DNA of 64,000 nt from Cryptomeria japonica. Lineage: Eukaryota; Streptophyta; Pinopsida; Cupressales; Cupressaceae. The translations under genes were made by a program, and so were the position numbers. Below are positions 46,346 to 58,362 of this stretch, piece after piece; the first letter of the stretch is position 1, and each line of letters opens with the position of its first letter. Where the stretch lies: the NCBI RefSeq assembly GCF_030272615.1, contig NC_081406.1, forward strand, positions 186,944,270-187,008,269, read 5' to 3'. The notes beneath the pieces were generated by a model. It was not told the origin of the DNA and did not search any database. It saw only the letters and a list, made by a program, of their open reading frames with translations.

Positions 46346-48665
46346 AATTACTAACTTTGGGTTTTGCTAATTTGTATAAAGCAGATTTCAATAATCAGAG
46401 TTTGTAGCTTCTAAGTATTTCTTGCTTCATGTTTTCGATGGTGTACATGTAAGGAGTTCGCTAGTGTACATGTAAGGAGGTGCCATTACGTAACACTTTT
46501 TGACGGTCCATATTGGACTAGTAAGATATCTGGTTACCCAAGTGCAATAAATTACTTAGAGTTAGTAATCTATATGAAGTTAAAACAATTTACATTTAAT
46601 CAAATTGTTGTTATGTGTTACTGAGCTACTCGAGAACACTATTACAACCTTAATTAATGTGTTTGTTGTGTTTACATGAACAATGTTGGTGGAAGATACT
46701 CCTGTAGTGATTGCATTATAACAATCTTTATGTATTTGATTTTTGTTGTATGCCATGACTGGTAAAGACTAAAAAAATAGTTTTAGCACATCCTACAAAA
46801 CCTATACTCTCAACCCTATTAAATTGGAAATTCCACGCTGCATAGAAATTTTTTTTTACTTGTAATATCGAAATAGGAGAAGTGAAAGAAATAAACAATA
46901 ATTACTATATGTTTCATATCAAAATTTAACAAATGAATGGTAAAGACAATAAAGCAGGAAAGGCTGTGAAACTATCTCAGTTGTGAGATATTAAATGATA
47001 GCTGCAACATAGATGCTATCCTATCCTATTTGCTTTGCGCTATGCAATCAAAGAAGTGAGAACACTATGAATCAAATTCAAATGTTAACGATATTTTTTT
47101 TTAGAAAACAATGAAGTCCTTTGAGAGGGATGGAATGGGCCCACAATGTAAGCAATCAAAGTTTACTGTGTGTTGTTTAAGGCTAGCCCTTATAGACAAA
47201 TGATCTAGCAGATGAGCATAAAAGTCTTAATAGTCGTGCACAAATGGGTCAACTAAGGAGGAAAAAAAATTAAAAAGCCACCAACTATTGATACATGTGA
47301 AATTTATTGATGAAATTTTAGTTACAATTTTTATGATTTCTTTAAAATAAAATTAATATCTGAAAGTTGGGTTCACAAAACATGCACAATTACTGATGCT
47401 CTCCCCTATCATATGGTTCAGGCTAAAGAAAATTTGCAAATTCTTTACTATACTTGAAATAGGTGCCTCATTCTTTTTGGTTGAAGTTCTTCATACCGTA
47501 AATTTGGCATAAATAACATTGACAATCATTATAGGAGGAGATTCATTCTTCCTATACAATTGATAAGCCATGATTGATGTGAATGAACATATATTATTCA
47601 TGAATCCAAATTTAGTATAAAGATATTACAATCTTTTGTTTTGTAATTAATACACGATACTCATATCTGCCTCGGAAACAAAGATGAACTGATTGTAATG
47701 CGTTGGTAATCCGTACGTACATTTTGAGGTTCTGGGTTGAAAATTTGCCAGAAAACTCAATTTTGTCATGTTCATACGACTTCTCCTCAAAATGGATATG
47801 GATCTAGAGTTTCCTAAAGTGTATTGAGTACTTAAGATCACATCACTTTTCTTTTATTGGTGTTGCATTTATTCTGCAACTTTTCTCTCTCATTAACTTT
47901 GATCTACTCATGATATTGTCATCTGTCCGGAATTACAGTAATTTTTGTTGACAAATGTTGGTGACTTTCTTTAAAGCATGTAATGTACTTTATAAAGATG
48001 TTTTTTTAATTTTTGTTTTCTCTATTTCTTATTTGATCATACATTTTTCTTCTACTGGGACATTTTTTCACTATGACCAGTGTATATAAGTGGTGTGTTA
48101 TAAATAGAAGCTAAAAAATAGCTTGATATTACATGCTATCATTAGCATACATCTTGAGGTCTACCTTTGAGCTCTAATTCACTTGTTCATCTTCTTTGAT
48201 CACTTTCTTAGTTAGATAATTAATGGTGGTCAAATTTGAAGGTGTGAAAGTGACTCGTAACTCTTAAATTTTTAGATTTTCAATTTAAATTTGGGATCTT
48301 CGTCGAATTTGTCTTATTAATTGTTATGAGTGACTAAAGTATGAAATTTGTTAGCTTGTAGTATTAGGGTGCTATATTTAGTAAAAAATACACAACAACA
48401 AAGCAAAAAACACACTTGGGTAACCAAATATCTTAGCAGTAAGACATATATGAACACATATCTAGAACCTTTATTAAACCTCACAAACAATCCACTTTTA
48501 TGTGAAAATCTTTTAACCAACAACATTATGCAAATTGCTTACTTGTACACCCAAGCCACGACCCCTGTAGGCTGGACGACCACTGAAAAGAGGAAGCGAC
48601 AAACTCTGATTATCCAAATTTGCTTTCTACAAATTACCAATAGTCATCGGAAATCCCTGACTAAA

Positions 48666-48835
48666 AGCCTACCATTCGCCACTTCTCCGAGATGCGTGCA
48701 AGGGAAACGCGTCATCATCTCCACCTAACAACAAAAACACCACGTACCGTTCACCGAGAAAAACGACTGGTCATTGAAAATCGTCAATGGTCGGATTGTC
48801 TTACACTTCAGCAGGCAAAAGCCCCCAGTAAAAGC
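48666..48835. repeat. Direct repeat of about 175 bp, copy 2
   Basis: Partner of 45917-46094, same orientation, 2.7 kb apart. It keeps more CG dinucleotides (CGCGTCATC, CACGTACCG) than copy 1, which has TG/CA instead. Confidence 0.7.
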
Positions 48836-49639
48836 CTATCAGCTTAAAAATGCATGTGAGGAAATTACTTCTCCCTTCTTTTCCATTCAATAGAAAACTT
48901 CAAGCATGTGCTTTGTTTTTTTTCTCTTTTGAGTTGCTAAGCATATTATTAACACTCTGAATAATGTAATAATGATTTTTGTATTTTCAATTCAGTAGTG
49001 GTGTCGTGGTTCATTTATGCTATCTTATTTTAATTGTTGTAATTATCATTTTATTTATTTTCAATTAAATTTTATTTTAAAAATAAAATTTAATGAGAAT
49101 TATATGCTATTATTATTTATTATTTATTTATGTTTGTGGTGAGATCATATATAATGTAGTTTTTAACTCAATGATATTTTACTAGTGTAATTGGTTATTT
49201 TTAGTAGATGTAATTAGATAGATATATATGACATCTCTATTTTCAAATAGATTATAGAAATTATTAAATTTTGAAGTTGTAACTTAAAATATATGTTTAC
49301 AATAGATTGTTTTGATTTTTCTCCAATTAAATTCTTTATATTAGATGGTCCTAAATAAATAATATTGTTAAGGACTAGGAAATAGATGTATAAAATTGAA
49401 AAATTATAATTACAAAAATAAAACAAAAATTTCATTCTTATTCTATGAAAGAAAAACAAAAAGATAGGACTGTTGTTTTCTTATCCAATTAGAAATGACA
49501 ACTTTCCTTTATTATTTATGAAATTTCATCTTATCATATCTATAAATTTACCATCAAATTTTTTCTTATCAACTTATAAACCAAAACTATATAATCCTAT
49601 CAATTTAAAAAGCCAAATCTTAACTTAAATCTAACCTCT

Positions 49640-50067
49640 CTTAAAAGAAAAAACTGACATCTTGAAAAGCCCATAAATCATAAAGCTCCATGAAAAAGCT
49701 AAATCTTTCATCACCTCATTTAAATTATAAAGAGAAATAATTTAATCGATAATCTGAAATATCTTATCATTTACAACTAACATTATCATTTTGTAAGCCC
49801 AATAAGAAAAAAAGCTTTTTAATGAGTTTTGACTTATAAATCCGATTGTCAAAGATACTTTTAAAAAAGAAAGGAATTGCAATCTCACATATAAAAGATA
49901 AGCTGCTGTTCAAAAACCAGTTTAAGGTAGAACAATAATCAATACCGAGTCTCATATCATGGCATATAAATGAACACAAAAGACTTGTAGTAGATACTGA
50001 AGCATTATGACTGTCATATTTCAGTTTCAACCAGTTTGTAAAACCAATGAACAAAAATATGTAATTC
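49640..50067 (-). other. 3' flank of small-protein gene, duplicated at 58.1-58.36 kb
   Basis: Blocks such as GTTTTGACTTATAAATC.GA, AAGATAAGCT.CTGTT.AAAAACCA and GAGTCTCATAT.AT are shared with 58100-58300, so the duplication unit includes downstream sequence. No other gene. Confidence 0.6.
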
Positions 50068-50313
50068 TTAAAGGTTATTCCTTGGCCTTCGCCTATTTAA
50101 AGCCCTTCTCCACAATCCATCGTGTGATATAATGATAAAGCCAACAAGGGTGAGGATTCCTCCATAAAAGACTGTAAATGACACTGGCGAAACAGGTGCT
50201 AAGTAGACCAGCATGAAAAGTGTGAGGCCTATCTCGAACAGTGCCAACCCTGTCCATAGTTTAACTACAGCTCCTTCAAACATCCTATTCATATTCATAT
50301 TCCCCCTCTCCAT
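50068..50313 (-). CDS. Small two-TM membrane protein, tandem copy A
   Basis: 81 codons from ATG 50313: MERGNMNMNRMFEGAVVKLW then two hydrophobic segments (about 18-43, TGLALFEIGLTLFMLVYLAP; about 48-66, FTVFYGGILTLVGFIII), and a basic tail (LWRRALNRRRPRNNL). Probably an integral membrane protein with the short N-terminus and basic C-terminus flanking a hairpin of two helices. It is nearly identical to copy B at 50368-50625 and homologous to a frameshifted copy at 58363-58619. I do not recognise the family. Copy A has only 54 bp before it to the end of copy B and no separate TATA box, so it may be silent or co-transcribed. Confidence 0.55.
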   Translation of the reverse strand: MERGNMNMNRMFEGAVVKLWTGLALFEIGLTLFMLVYLAPVSPVSFTVFYGGILTLVGFIIISHDGLWRRALNRRRPRNNL

Positions 50314-50367
50314 ATTTCTTGCCTTAGCCTATGCAAATATGTAATGCAAATTAGCAAGGTGTGAGTG

Positions 50368-50625
50368 TTAAAGGTTATTCCTTGGCCTTAGCCTATTTAA
50401 AGCCCTTCTCCACAATCCATCGTGTGATATAATGATAAAGCCAACAAGGGTGAGGATTCCTCCATAAAAGACTGTAAATGACACTGGCGAAACAGGTGCT
50501 AAGTAGACCAGCATGAAAAGTGTGAGGCCTATCTCGAACAGTGCCAACCCTGTCCATAGTTTAACTACACCTTCTTCAAACATCATATTCATATTCATAT
50601 TCATATTCATATTCCCCCTCTCCAT
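50368..50625 (-). CDS. Small two-TM membrane protein, tandem copy B with promoter
   Basis: 85 codons from ATG 50625, same protein as copy A but with a longer N-terminal Asn-Met repeat (NMNMNMNMNM), encoded by an ATTCAT-type hexanucleotide repeat at 50583-50612. Two membrane segments and the basic tail are unchanged apart from a few residues (EEG for EGA near the N-terminus; RLRPRNNL for RRRPRNNL). A TATA motif (CTATATAG, 50692-50699) lies about 70 bp upstream and is conserved, with surrounding sequence, at the 58-kb copy. This supports a functional gene, although no function is known to me. Confidence 0.65.
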   Translation of the reverse strand: MERGNMNMNMNMNMMFEEGVVKLWTGLALFEIGLTLFMLVYLAPVSPVSFTVFYGGILTLVGFIIISHDGLWRRALNRLRPRNNL

Positions 50626-50691
50626 ATTTCTTGCTGTAAATAAGGGATTTTTATGTTGAGTGTAAGTATGTATTCATCAGTTCAAGAGTTG

Positions 50692-50699
50692 GCTATATA
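50692..50699 (-). promoter_or_regulatory. TATA box of small membrane-protein gene
   Basis: CTATATAG inside AGTTGGCTATATAGTTTG.CATTG; the same block occurs at 58676-58702 upstream of the third copy, also about 70 bp from the ATG. The GGCCA.AACGGTT element further upstream (50730-50742) is also shared (58721-58731). Confidence 0.6.
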
Positions 50700-50908
50700 G
50701 TTTGTCATTGAGGGAAGAAATACAAGGCCACAACGGTTGGTTTGTTTCTTTCGTACAAATAACTTTAAAATCATGAAAAACAAGAATAGAATACACCACA
50801 TGAAATATATACCAACAAAGAAATGGATTATAGTTCAATTAAGATTAAAATTTAAGTTCAATAAAAAGTTAGGATTAAGGTTCAAAATCAATTCAATTAT
50901 GATTATAT

Positions 50909-51023
50909 ACTAGCTTATATATATTTAATAATATATATAGAGTACATTAAAGTGCAATAGGCGCCTCTAGAAGGATACCTCTCGGCTAATTCTATATATA
51001 TTATTAAATATATATAAGCTAGT
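50909..51023. repeat. Perfect 33-bp inverted repeat (foldback), 49-nt loop
   Basis: The arm 50909-50941 (ACTAGCTTATATATATTTAA...) is the exact reverse complement of 50991-51023. The loop 50942-50990 is distinctly more G+C-rich (GCAATAGGCGCCTCTAGAAGG). Could be a small foldback transposon/MITE or a hairpin-RNA precursor; no clear target duplication was seen beside it. Confidence 0.85.
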
Positions 51024-51129
51024 AGCAAACGTAGCGTGAATTGGAAGACCTGACATAAATTAATTTCAAAATATATATTGTTGTATAATTTCAATTCTAG
51101 ATTTAATAATATACTTAGGATTGGGATTA

Positions 51130-54100
51130 AAATAGTAGCCCTATTTCAATAAGGATTAGGGTTCATTTTGGTTTACTATTAGGGTTAGGGTTTTAATTGG
51201 TTTAGAGTTACAATTTGATTAAGTTTATTGTAACAGTTAGTGTATTGATTTAATTTAGGATTAGGGTTTGCTTTGGGTTAGTTTAATTTTGTTTACTTAA
51301 TTTTTATTAGGTTTCTTGTAAGAGTTAGTAGATGATTTAATTTAGGGTTAGGTTATGATTTGGTTTAGTTAGGGTTAGGGTTCAATTTAGTTTAGTGTTT
51401 AATTTTGCTTCAACTTAGGGTTCAATATGGTGTTACTGTTACTCTTTGATTTGGTGTAGTGATTGAGTTTAGGGTTAGGGTTCAATTAAGTATATAGTTA
51501 GCTTAAGAGTTTGGATTTGATTTGTAGTTCAGTGTTTAATTTTGTTTCTAGTTACGGTTCAATATGGTGTTAATGTTATTCTTTCATTTAGTTTAGTCGC
51601 AAGGTTTGATTTGATTAGAGTTAGGTCCAGGGTTTGACTTGGTGTAATTAGGGTTAGGGTTAAATTTAGTTTAATGTTTAACTTTTATAAAATTAGTTTA
51701 ATATATTTATAAATTCAGACTTAACTCTTATTAAAGGAAAACTCAAATTGGAATGTAGCCATTATTGAAGTATATTCCTAATTTTACCATGGTTACTGTT
51801 AGGTTTCATTCAGGGTTAGGAATAGAGTTTAAATATAGTTAGTATTTAATTAGTGTCAGTGATACTTTTTGATAAGCGTTATTGAAAGGGTTAGGGTGAG
51901 TGTTGGATTAATGGTGAGATTTAATTTACATTAAAAAAACAATTAGAGTTAAAATAGGCTTATGGTACAATTAGGATTAGTGGTAGGATTAGAATTTAGT
52001 TATTTTTTTATTAGAGTTATGGTTAGGGTTGAATTTGATTTAGAGTTTGATAACAGTTAGGGTTGAAATTGGATTAGGGTTTAAATAGGGCTACGATTTA
52101 GTTACAATTAGGATCAAGATTATGGTTCAAATAGTCTCTGAGGTAGGGTTACGGTTAAGATTACAATATAATTAGGGTATGTGTTAATACTAGGGTTAAT
52201 TAGAGTTAATTATATGTTTAATTTGGTTCAATATTTATGCTTAATTTGGCGTAGGACTTCAATTCAATTTGACTTAGTGAACTACAATTAGGGTTAAATT
52301 TGTTTTAGTAATAGTGTTAGGGTTTATAATTTATTTAAGGGTTACGATTGAATTTGGTTTAGGGTTATGATTTAATTAGGATTTAGTTAAGTATTAGGCT
52401 TAGTGTTCAAATAAATTTATGGTAAGAATTCAATTTTATTTAGTATTAGAGTGGGGATTAGATATAGAATTAGGCTTAGGGCTAGGATTGAAACATTAAG
52501 CCTAATTTAATAAAACTTTGGGTTCAATTTGGTTTAGTGTTTGGCTCAAGTTTAGGGTTAATGTTCAATTTTGTTTAGGGTTACAGATCAATTTGGATTT
52601 TCTATAAGGGTTATGGTTCAATTTACTTTTGTGTTAGGGTTAGGATTAAATTTCGTTTATGGTTAGGGTTTAATTTGGTATAGTGTTAAGATTAGGGTAC
52701 AATTAGGTATAGGGTTAGGGTTTAATTTGGTTTACTGTTCAATTAGGTTTATGTATATTCTTCAAATCGATTTAATGTCAGGATTCAACTTCGTTTATGG
52801 TCAGGATTTAATTTGATATGGAGTTAGGATTAGTGTTATAGTTTAATTTAGTTTAGTGTTCAATCAAGTTAAGGGTTATTATTTTATTTTTTTTAGTTTT
52901 CAATTAGGTTTAAGATTAGGGCTCAATTTGGGTTATTGTAAAGGTTATAGTTCAATTTGGTTTAGTGTTAGGATTAAATTTGGTTTATGGTTAGGGTTTA
53001 ATTTGGTATAAGGTTAATATTATGGTAAAATTAGGTTTATTGTTAGAGTTAAATTTGGGTTAATGTTCAATCTGGTTTAGGGATATGGTTCGACTTGGTT
53101 TATGGTTATGCTTCAACTTAGTTTAGAGTTAGGGTTTATGGTTAAGACTTAATATTTTATAGGGGTAGGGGTAGGGGTAGGGGTAGGGTTTGGGTTAAAT
53201 TTTGTTAATGGTTAGGGTTTAAATTTTTAGTGTTTAGATTAGGCTTTAATTTAATAACGAGTTTAGGGTTTAGGGTTATGGTTCAACATGGTTTAGGGTT
53301 ATGTTTATGATATAATTTGGTTTCTAGGTAAAAGGTTTAATTTTGTTTATGCTCTATGGATAAGATTCGATTTGGTTAAGAAAAATTAGGTTAATGTTTA
53401 AGGTTCAAATTTGGTTTGGATTTAGGGTTAAATTTAATTTATTATAAGAATTAGGGTTTAACTCAGTGGTCTAATGTTATTTTTAGGATTTGTAATTGTT
53501 TAAGGGTTACAATTACATTTTCTTTAGAGGTAGGGATAGGATTCATTTTCATTTAAGGTGAGGGTTATGGTTCAATCTAGTTTAGGATAAAGGTTAATTT
53601 TGGTTTATCATTAGATTTTAATTATCTTTATGATTAAGGATCATTTTGATTTAAAATAAGATTTTATTTAGTGCTAAGTTTGGTTTTAGGTTAGGGTTTA
53701 ATTTGGTATAAGGTTAATATTATGGTATTATTAGGTTTATAGTTAGAGTTAAATTGTTATAGGGGTAGGGGTAGGGTTAGGGTTTAAATTTTTAGTGTTT
53801 AGATTAGGGTTTAATTTAATAATAGGTTTATGGTTTAAGGTTAAGGTTCAATATGGTTTAGGGTTATGTTTTATGATTTAATTGGATTTAGGGTTAGGGT
53901 TCAATTTTGTTTACTGCTCTAGGGATAAGTTTCGATTTGGTTAAGGACAATTAGGTTAATGTTTAGGGTTCAATATGGTTTATTGTTATCTTCAAGGTTG
54001 AATTTTAATTAGGTTTATGATTTAATTTGGTTGAATGTTCAATTAGGTTTAGTGCTAGGGTTTGGTTTGGTTTTGAGTTAGGGTTTTAATTTATTATAAG

Positions 54101-54850
54101 AATTGGGGTTTAACTTGGCTTAATGTTAGTTTTAGGATTTGTGATTTGTTTAAGGGTTACAGTTAAATTGGTATAGGGGTAGGGGTAGGGTTAGGGTTTA
54201 AATTTTTAGTGTTTAGATTAGGGTTTAATTTAATAATAGGTTTATGGTTTAGGGTTAAGGTTCAATATGATTTAGGGTTGTGTTTTATGTTTTAATTGAG
54301 TTTAGGGTTAGGGTTCAATTTTGTTTACTGCTCTAGGGATAAAGTTCAATTTGGTTAAGGATAATTAGGTTAATATTTAGGGTTCAATATGGTTTATTGT
54401 TATCTTCAAGGTTCATGGTTTAATTTGGTTGAGTGTTCAATTAGGTTTAGTGTTAGGGTTTGGTTTTGTTTTGAGTTAGGTTTAAATTTAATTTATTATA
54501 AGAATTGGGGTTTAACATGGCCTAATGTTAGTTTTTGGATTTGTAATTTGTTTAAGGGTTAGAATTACATTTGCTTTAGAGGAAGGGGTAGGATTTATTT
54601 TGATTTAAGGTTAGGGTTATGGTTCAAATTGTTTTATGATCAGGGTTAATTTTGGTTTATGATTAGGCTTTAATTAGCTTTATGATCAAGGATCATTTTT
54701 ATTTAAAATAGGGTTGCATTTAGCACTAAACCAAATATAACCCTTACCCTAGACCTTATATAATAATGTTATACTATGGTTAATTTGTTTTAAAATTAGG
54801 GGTAGGGTTAGAGTTTTGGTTTAATTTGGTTTAAGGTCGGTATTAAATTT
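51130..54850 (+). repeat. Degenerate telomere-like TTTAGGG/TTAGGG tandem region
   Basis: About 3.7 kb built of short units around GGTTTAGGGTTAGGGTTCAATTTGG, all with the G-rich strand on plus. It contains longer-period copies: blocks starting TATAGGGGTAGGGG at 53157, 53758 and 54172, and a block at 53505-53700 repeated at about 54550-54745 (about 1,045 bp offset). It is too diverged to be a working telomere; it fits an old interstitial telomere-derived satellite. No ORF. Confidence 0.85.
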
Positions 54851-54909
54851 AGTTTATTGCTCAATTTGTAAGGATTTGATTACAAATTATAAATATGGTT
54901 TTGATAAAA

Positions 54910-55540
54910 ATATTAGACCTTATTTAATAAGGGTTATTATTTAATTATTTATAATATTATTTTTTTAAATAATATTCATCTTAATATACGATTAATAGAG
55001 AAAAAATGAAAACTCTAATGAAGATTTTTTTTAATTAGAGATGATGATTACTATATATAATTTAGGGTTAGGGTATGACATTGTAACATTGAATGTTTAT
55101 TTTGATGATTGCAAAATCATATTTATAAATTTTTAGTTAAGGTGCAATTAAAAATTCAAGAAAAAACTCAGTTTTGAATATTTAATTTATAATATAATTC
55201 TTTAAAATAATCTTTATCTTAGAATCTATTATTACTTTTTTAAAGTGTTTTATTTGAATTAAAAGTGGAATATGAACTCATTTCAAATTACTAACCTACC
55301 TTCTTTAAGAAAATAGAAAATAAGTCTTTAAAATATTCAAAATCTTTGTGAATAAAAATAAAAAATGCTAATGGAGATTTTTTTAATTAGAATCTATTAT
55401 TATTTTATTAAAGTATTTTATTCAAATTGAAAGTGGAATCTAAACTCATTTCAAAGTGCTAGCCTACCTTCTAATAAATAAAGAAAAGAAAAAATAAATC
55501 TTTATAATAAAAAGTTACCCTAAAACCAATTCAAACGTCA
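54910..55540. repeat. AT-rich repeats flanking the telomere-like region
   Basis: 55205-55310 and 55385-55480 are tandem-like copies (TCTATTATTA.TTT.TTAAAGT.TTTTATT..AATT.AAAGTGGAAT). 54940-55065 is repeated at 56110-56240 (ATTAATAGAGAAAAAATGAAAA..., AGATGATGATTACTATAT). No gene. Confidence 0.7.
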
Positions 55541-56110
55541 AAAAATGAATTTGAAAGACATATACAATTAGGTTTATGGTTAGGTTTTAATTTAATTTAT
55601 TTTTCAATTAGTTTTGGTGATGTGGTTGAACTTGTTAAAAAATGAATCTGTGGGACATCTAGAGTTAGGCTTATGGTTAGATTTTAATTTAATTTAATTT
55701 TCAATTAGTTTTGGTGATGTGGTTGAACTTGATTTTGAATTTGGTATAAGGTTAGGGTTAGGGTTAGAGTTTAATAAAGTGGTCATTCAAGTGTAGGTTT
55801 ATTGTTCAATTTTATTTAGTTTTCAAATAGGTTTAGGGTTAGAGGTAAATTTGGTTTATTATAAGGGTTAAGGTTCAATTTAGTTTAGTGTTAGGGTTAA
55901 ATTTGGTACCTTGTTAAGATTAGGGTACAATTAGGTTTAGGGCTACATTTTAAATAGGTTTAATGTTCAATTTAGTTTATGAGTATGATTCTTATTAGAT
56001 TATTAGTATGGTTCAACTTGGTTCACATTTAGGGTTTATAGTAAGGATTTAATTTTGTATAGAGTTAGGTTTAGGTTTGGGGTTCAATTTGGTTCATGGT
56101 TAGGGTTTAA
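55540..56110 (+). repeat. Second telomere-like block with about 105-bp duplication
   Basis: Two adjacent copies ending CAATTAGTTTTGGTGATGTGG (near 55605-55630 and 55705-55725) followed by GGTTAGGGTTAGGGTT-type sequence. Confidence 0.75.
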
Positions 56111-56395
56111 TTGTTGAATATTTAATTTTTAATACTATTTTTTCAAATAATATTCACTTTAATATATGATTAATAGAGAAAAAATGAAAATTGGTAATGA
56201 AGATTTTTTTTATTCGAGATGATGATTACTATATTCAAATTAATGTTAAATATATAATTTTACATTTAGAAAATATATTTGATGATTTTCAAAGAAAATT
56301 TAATAAATATAATCATAATCAAAGATCAATACATACTGAAATCATAAAATGTCAATGCATATTTTAAGAAGAAAATTAAATGCTTGTGTCAATGG

Positions 56396-56650
56396 TACCT
56401 TACTTTCTGTCTTTCGGCATTCATATTTTAAGACTTCTATCTGTTTTGAAACACCAAGTAAAAGAGGTAAACTGATCAGTATACAGTATTTTTTTGTTCA
56501 ATTCATATACACGTATTAATGTGTTTGCCTTTCTCTCTTGAACTTTCTTTGTTGCAAGCACAAGATTTTCTTCAAGATAGCCCTGTTGATAGCCGAGTTG
56601 TTTTGGTGTAAATGTCTCCACATCTTCACCCGTCACACAACTACACAGAA
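56396..56650 (-). other. Possible isolated exon(s), unknown gene
   Basis: Minus-strand 71-codon stretch ending at 56421 (MTGEDVETFTPKQLGYQQGY then LEENLVLATKKVQERKANTL) with amphipathic, helix-like composition and codon use unlike the surrounding repeats. A possible internal splice (acceptor TTCAAAACAG at 56451) would give IEVLKYECRKTE before GTAAGG at 56396. No neighbouring exon was found. Tentative. Confidence 0.25.
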
Positions 56651-56734
56651 GATTATTGGAATGAAACTCAATGTCTCTTTAATCTTACACCTTTTATTTA
56701 CCCTAAAAATTTGAGATTATACACACAACACTAC

Positions 56735-56825
56735 CTCAGTTCCTTTTGCAGCTCCTCATTGTTTTAACAATATTTAACGATTCCTTTTGCAGCTCCTCAT
56801 TGTTTTAACAATATTTTACAAAATA
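56735..56825. repeat. Tandem duplication of about 46 bp
   Basis: TTCCTTTTGCAGCTCCTCATTGTTTTAACAATATTT occurs twice in a row (from about 56740 and 56781), with one base difference at the end. Confidence 0.85.
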
Positions 56826-57109
56826 TCGTGAATGCAAAATATTGGAAAACAAAATGTAGTTTTAAGATGGTATTAATAGTCATAATCATACGCTTGCAGA
56901 ATTTTATATCAATAAACATGTGTATTACATGACTCTTTTTAACAAATACTTGATTGCAATGTCTGCAAATATAACTTAAATCTATGTGTGCAGAATTTTC
57001 TATGTATAAACTTGGCTTCTAATCAAGTTTCAATGTACTGAACAAATCCATGGAATTCAGTAGAAACGGAAAAAATTTCAATGTACAAAAATCGAGCAGA
57101 ATGGAAAAG

Positions 57110-57325
57110 AATCACATACCTCTGTCTCAAAAGGCCGTTGAAGTTGTGTAAAACAAAGTTCGATTAAATCAAAATCACATACCTCTATTTCAAAAACACA
57201 AAGAACGTTGAAACTCTAAAATTCTTTTTGGAAATGAGTGGTGCAGTACGGTTTCCACAATTTTTAATTACACAAATGAGTGGTGCAGTACGGTTTCTAC
57301 AATTTTTAGTTACACAATTTTGTGA
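57110..57325. repeat. Two neighbouring short duplications
   Basis: ATCACATACCTCT.T.TCAAAA is present at 57110 and 57174. AAATGAGTGGTGCAGTACGGTTTC.ACAATTTTTA.TTACACAA is present at 57232 and 57274. Confidence 0.8.
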
Positions 57326-58095
57326 AATCGTCCAGTAACGGTTTTGTCTGAATTATGTTATAAATTTATTATTTTTCGTTAATACTAGTTTTTTTATCAA
57401 ATTATATTGGTTTTGACAAATTATCTATTAATTGTTTTGATAAATTATATACTATCAAATGATCATCAAAATAAATGAAAACCTTCAAATGTTGACACAT
57501 AAATTTGTTACAATTATAAAAGCCTCTGGGCTTAATAACCTTTTCAATCACCCAAAATCATTTACTAAAATATTATGTGTTTTTACAGAAAATCATAGGA
57601 AAGGAAAAATCGACAATGAAAACAAAATGAAGTTTCAATGGATTTCCAAAAGCGTCAGTCCCTCTCACTGATATGACAAGTTCAATTCTTATGCTATTGT
57701 ACCCAACATATGAGCATCATAATCCAATCACTTAATGCACAGCTTTACAAATTTTAACAGAAAATCACACATTACTATATATTTAATTATTCCAGTTGAA
57801 ATTCCCTGTTCGCTAGCTCCAAACCTCTTTATCTTTACAACAAGCAAACAATCAAGCTCAAAAAAATTTAAATCGAAGGACTTACCCAAAAGAAAATTCT
57901 TGCAAAACAGATTCAACAATAAAATTTAATATAGTTCAGTGGTTCTATCCACTTTTATCCAAAAAAAAATTAAAAAAATACAATTTTACTACTTCAAAGA
58001 GAATCATTCCAAAATAAACTACAACACACTCTATTATAAAGAGAGAATTTTATATAAAACTAAAGAAAAACTTGTCACTTATAATTATTTTTAAA
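57326..58095. other. AT-rich spacer, no gene seen
   Basis: Open stretches here are short, AT-driven and lack recognisable motifs. Confidence 0.5.
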
Positions 58096-58362
58096 ATAAC
58101 ATTATAATTTGATTGGCCCAATTGGAAAAAAAAAAAGCTTTTCTGGCTAGTTTTGACTTATAAATCTGACTGAAAGAATTCAGTGAAAAAAATAGAAATT
58201 GCAAACTCACATAAAAGATAAGCTTCTGTTTAAAAACCACTACCAGTTTCAGGCAGAATGAAAACCAATACTAAGTCTCATATTATTGTTACTGTCATGC
58301 TTCTGTTTCAACCAATTTGTAGAACTACTAAAATAATATCCAAGGCAAATTAGCAAGATATT

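Larger units (their letters stand above)
9355..49000 (-). mobile_element. Helitron-derived region (RepHel + RPA1), split by nested LTR elements
   Basis: A Helitron helicase (10.3-13.3 kb) and an RPA1-like gene (15.0-15.4 plus 43.8-45.1 kb) lie on the same strand; plant autonomous Helitrons characteristically encode both. Removing the LTR retrotransposon at 15418-43832 brings RPA directly upstream of RepHel. The outer limits are approximate: I looked for TC at the 5' end and hairpin-CTRR at the 3' end and found no convincing termini. The copy is dead: HUH nuclease missing, helicase broken, RPA interrupted. Confidence 0.65.
45077..49640. other. Gene-free region, probable Helitron 5' part and flank
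   Basis: No ORF with recognisable content. AT-rich; contains the direct repeat listed next and a TATATACATACA simple repeat at 46195-46345. An upstream RPA exon and the Helitron 5' terminus may lie here but were not identified. Confidence 0.5.

Noticed and set aside
51130-54850. True chromosome-end telomere
   Set aside because: Units are heavily degenerate, interrupted by AT-rich text, and sequence continues on both sides with genes and transposons.
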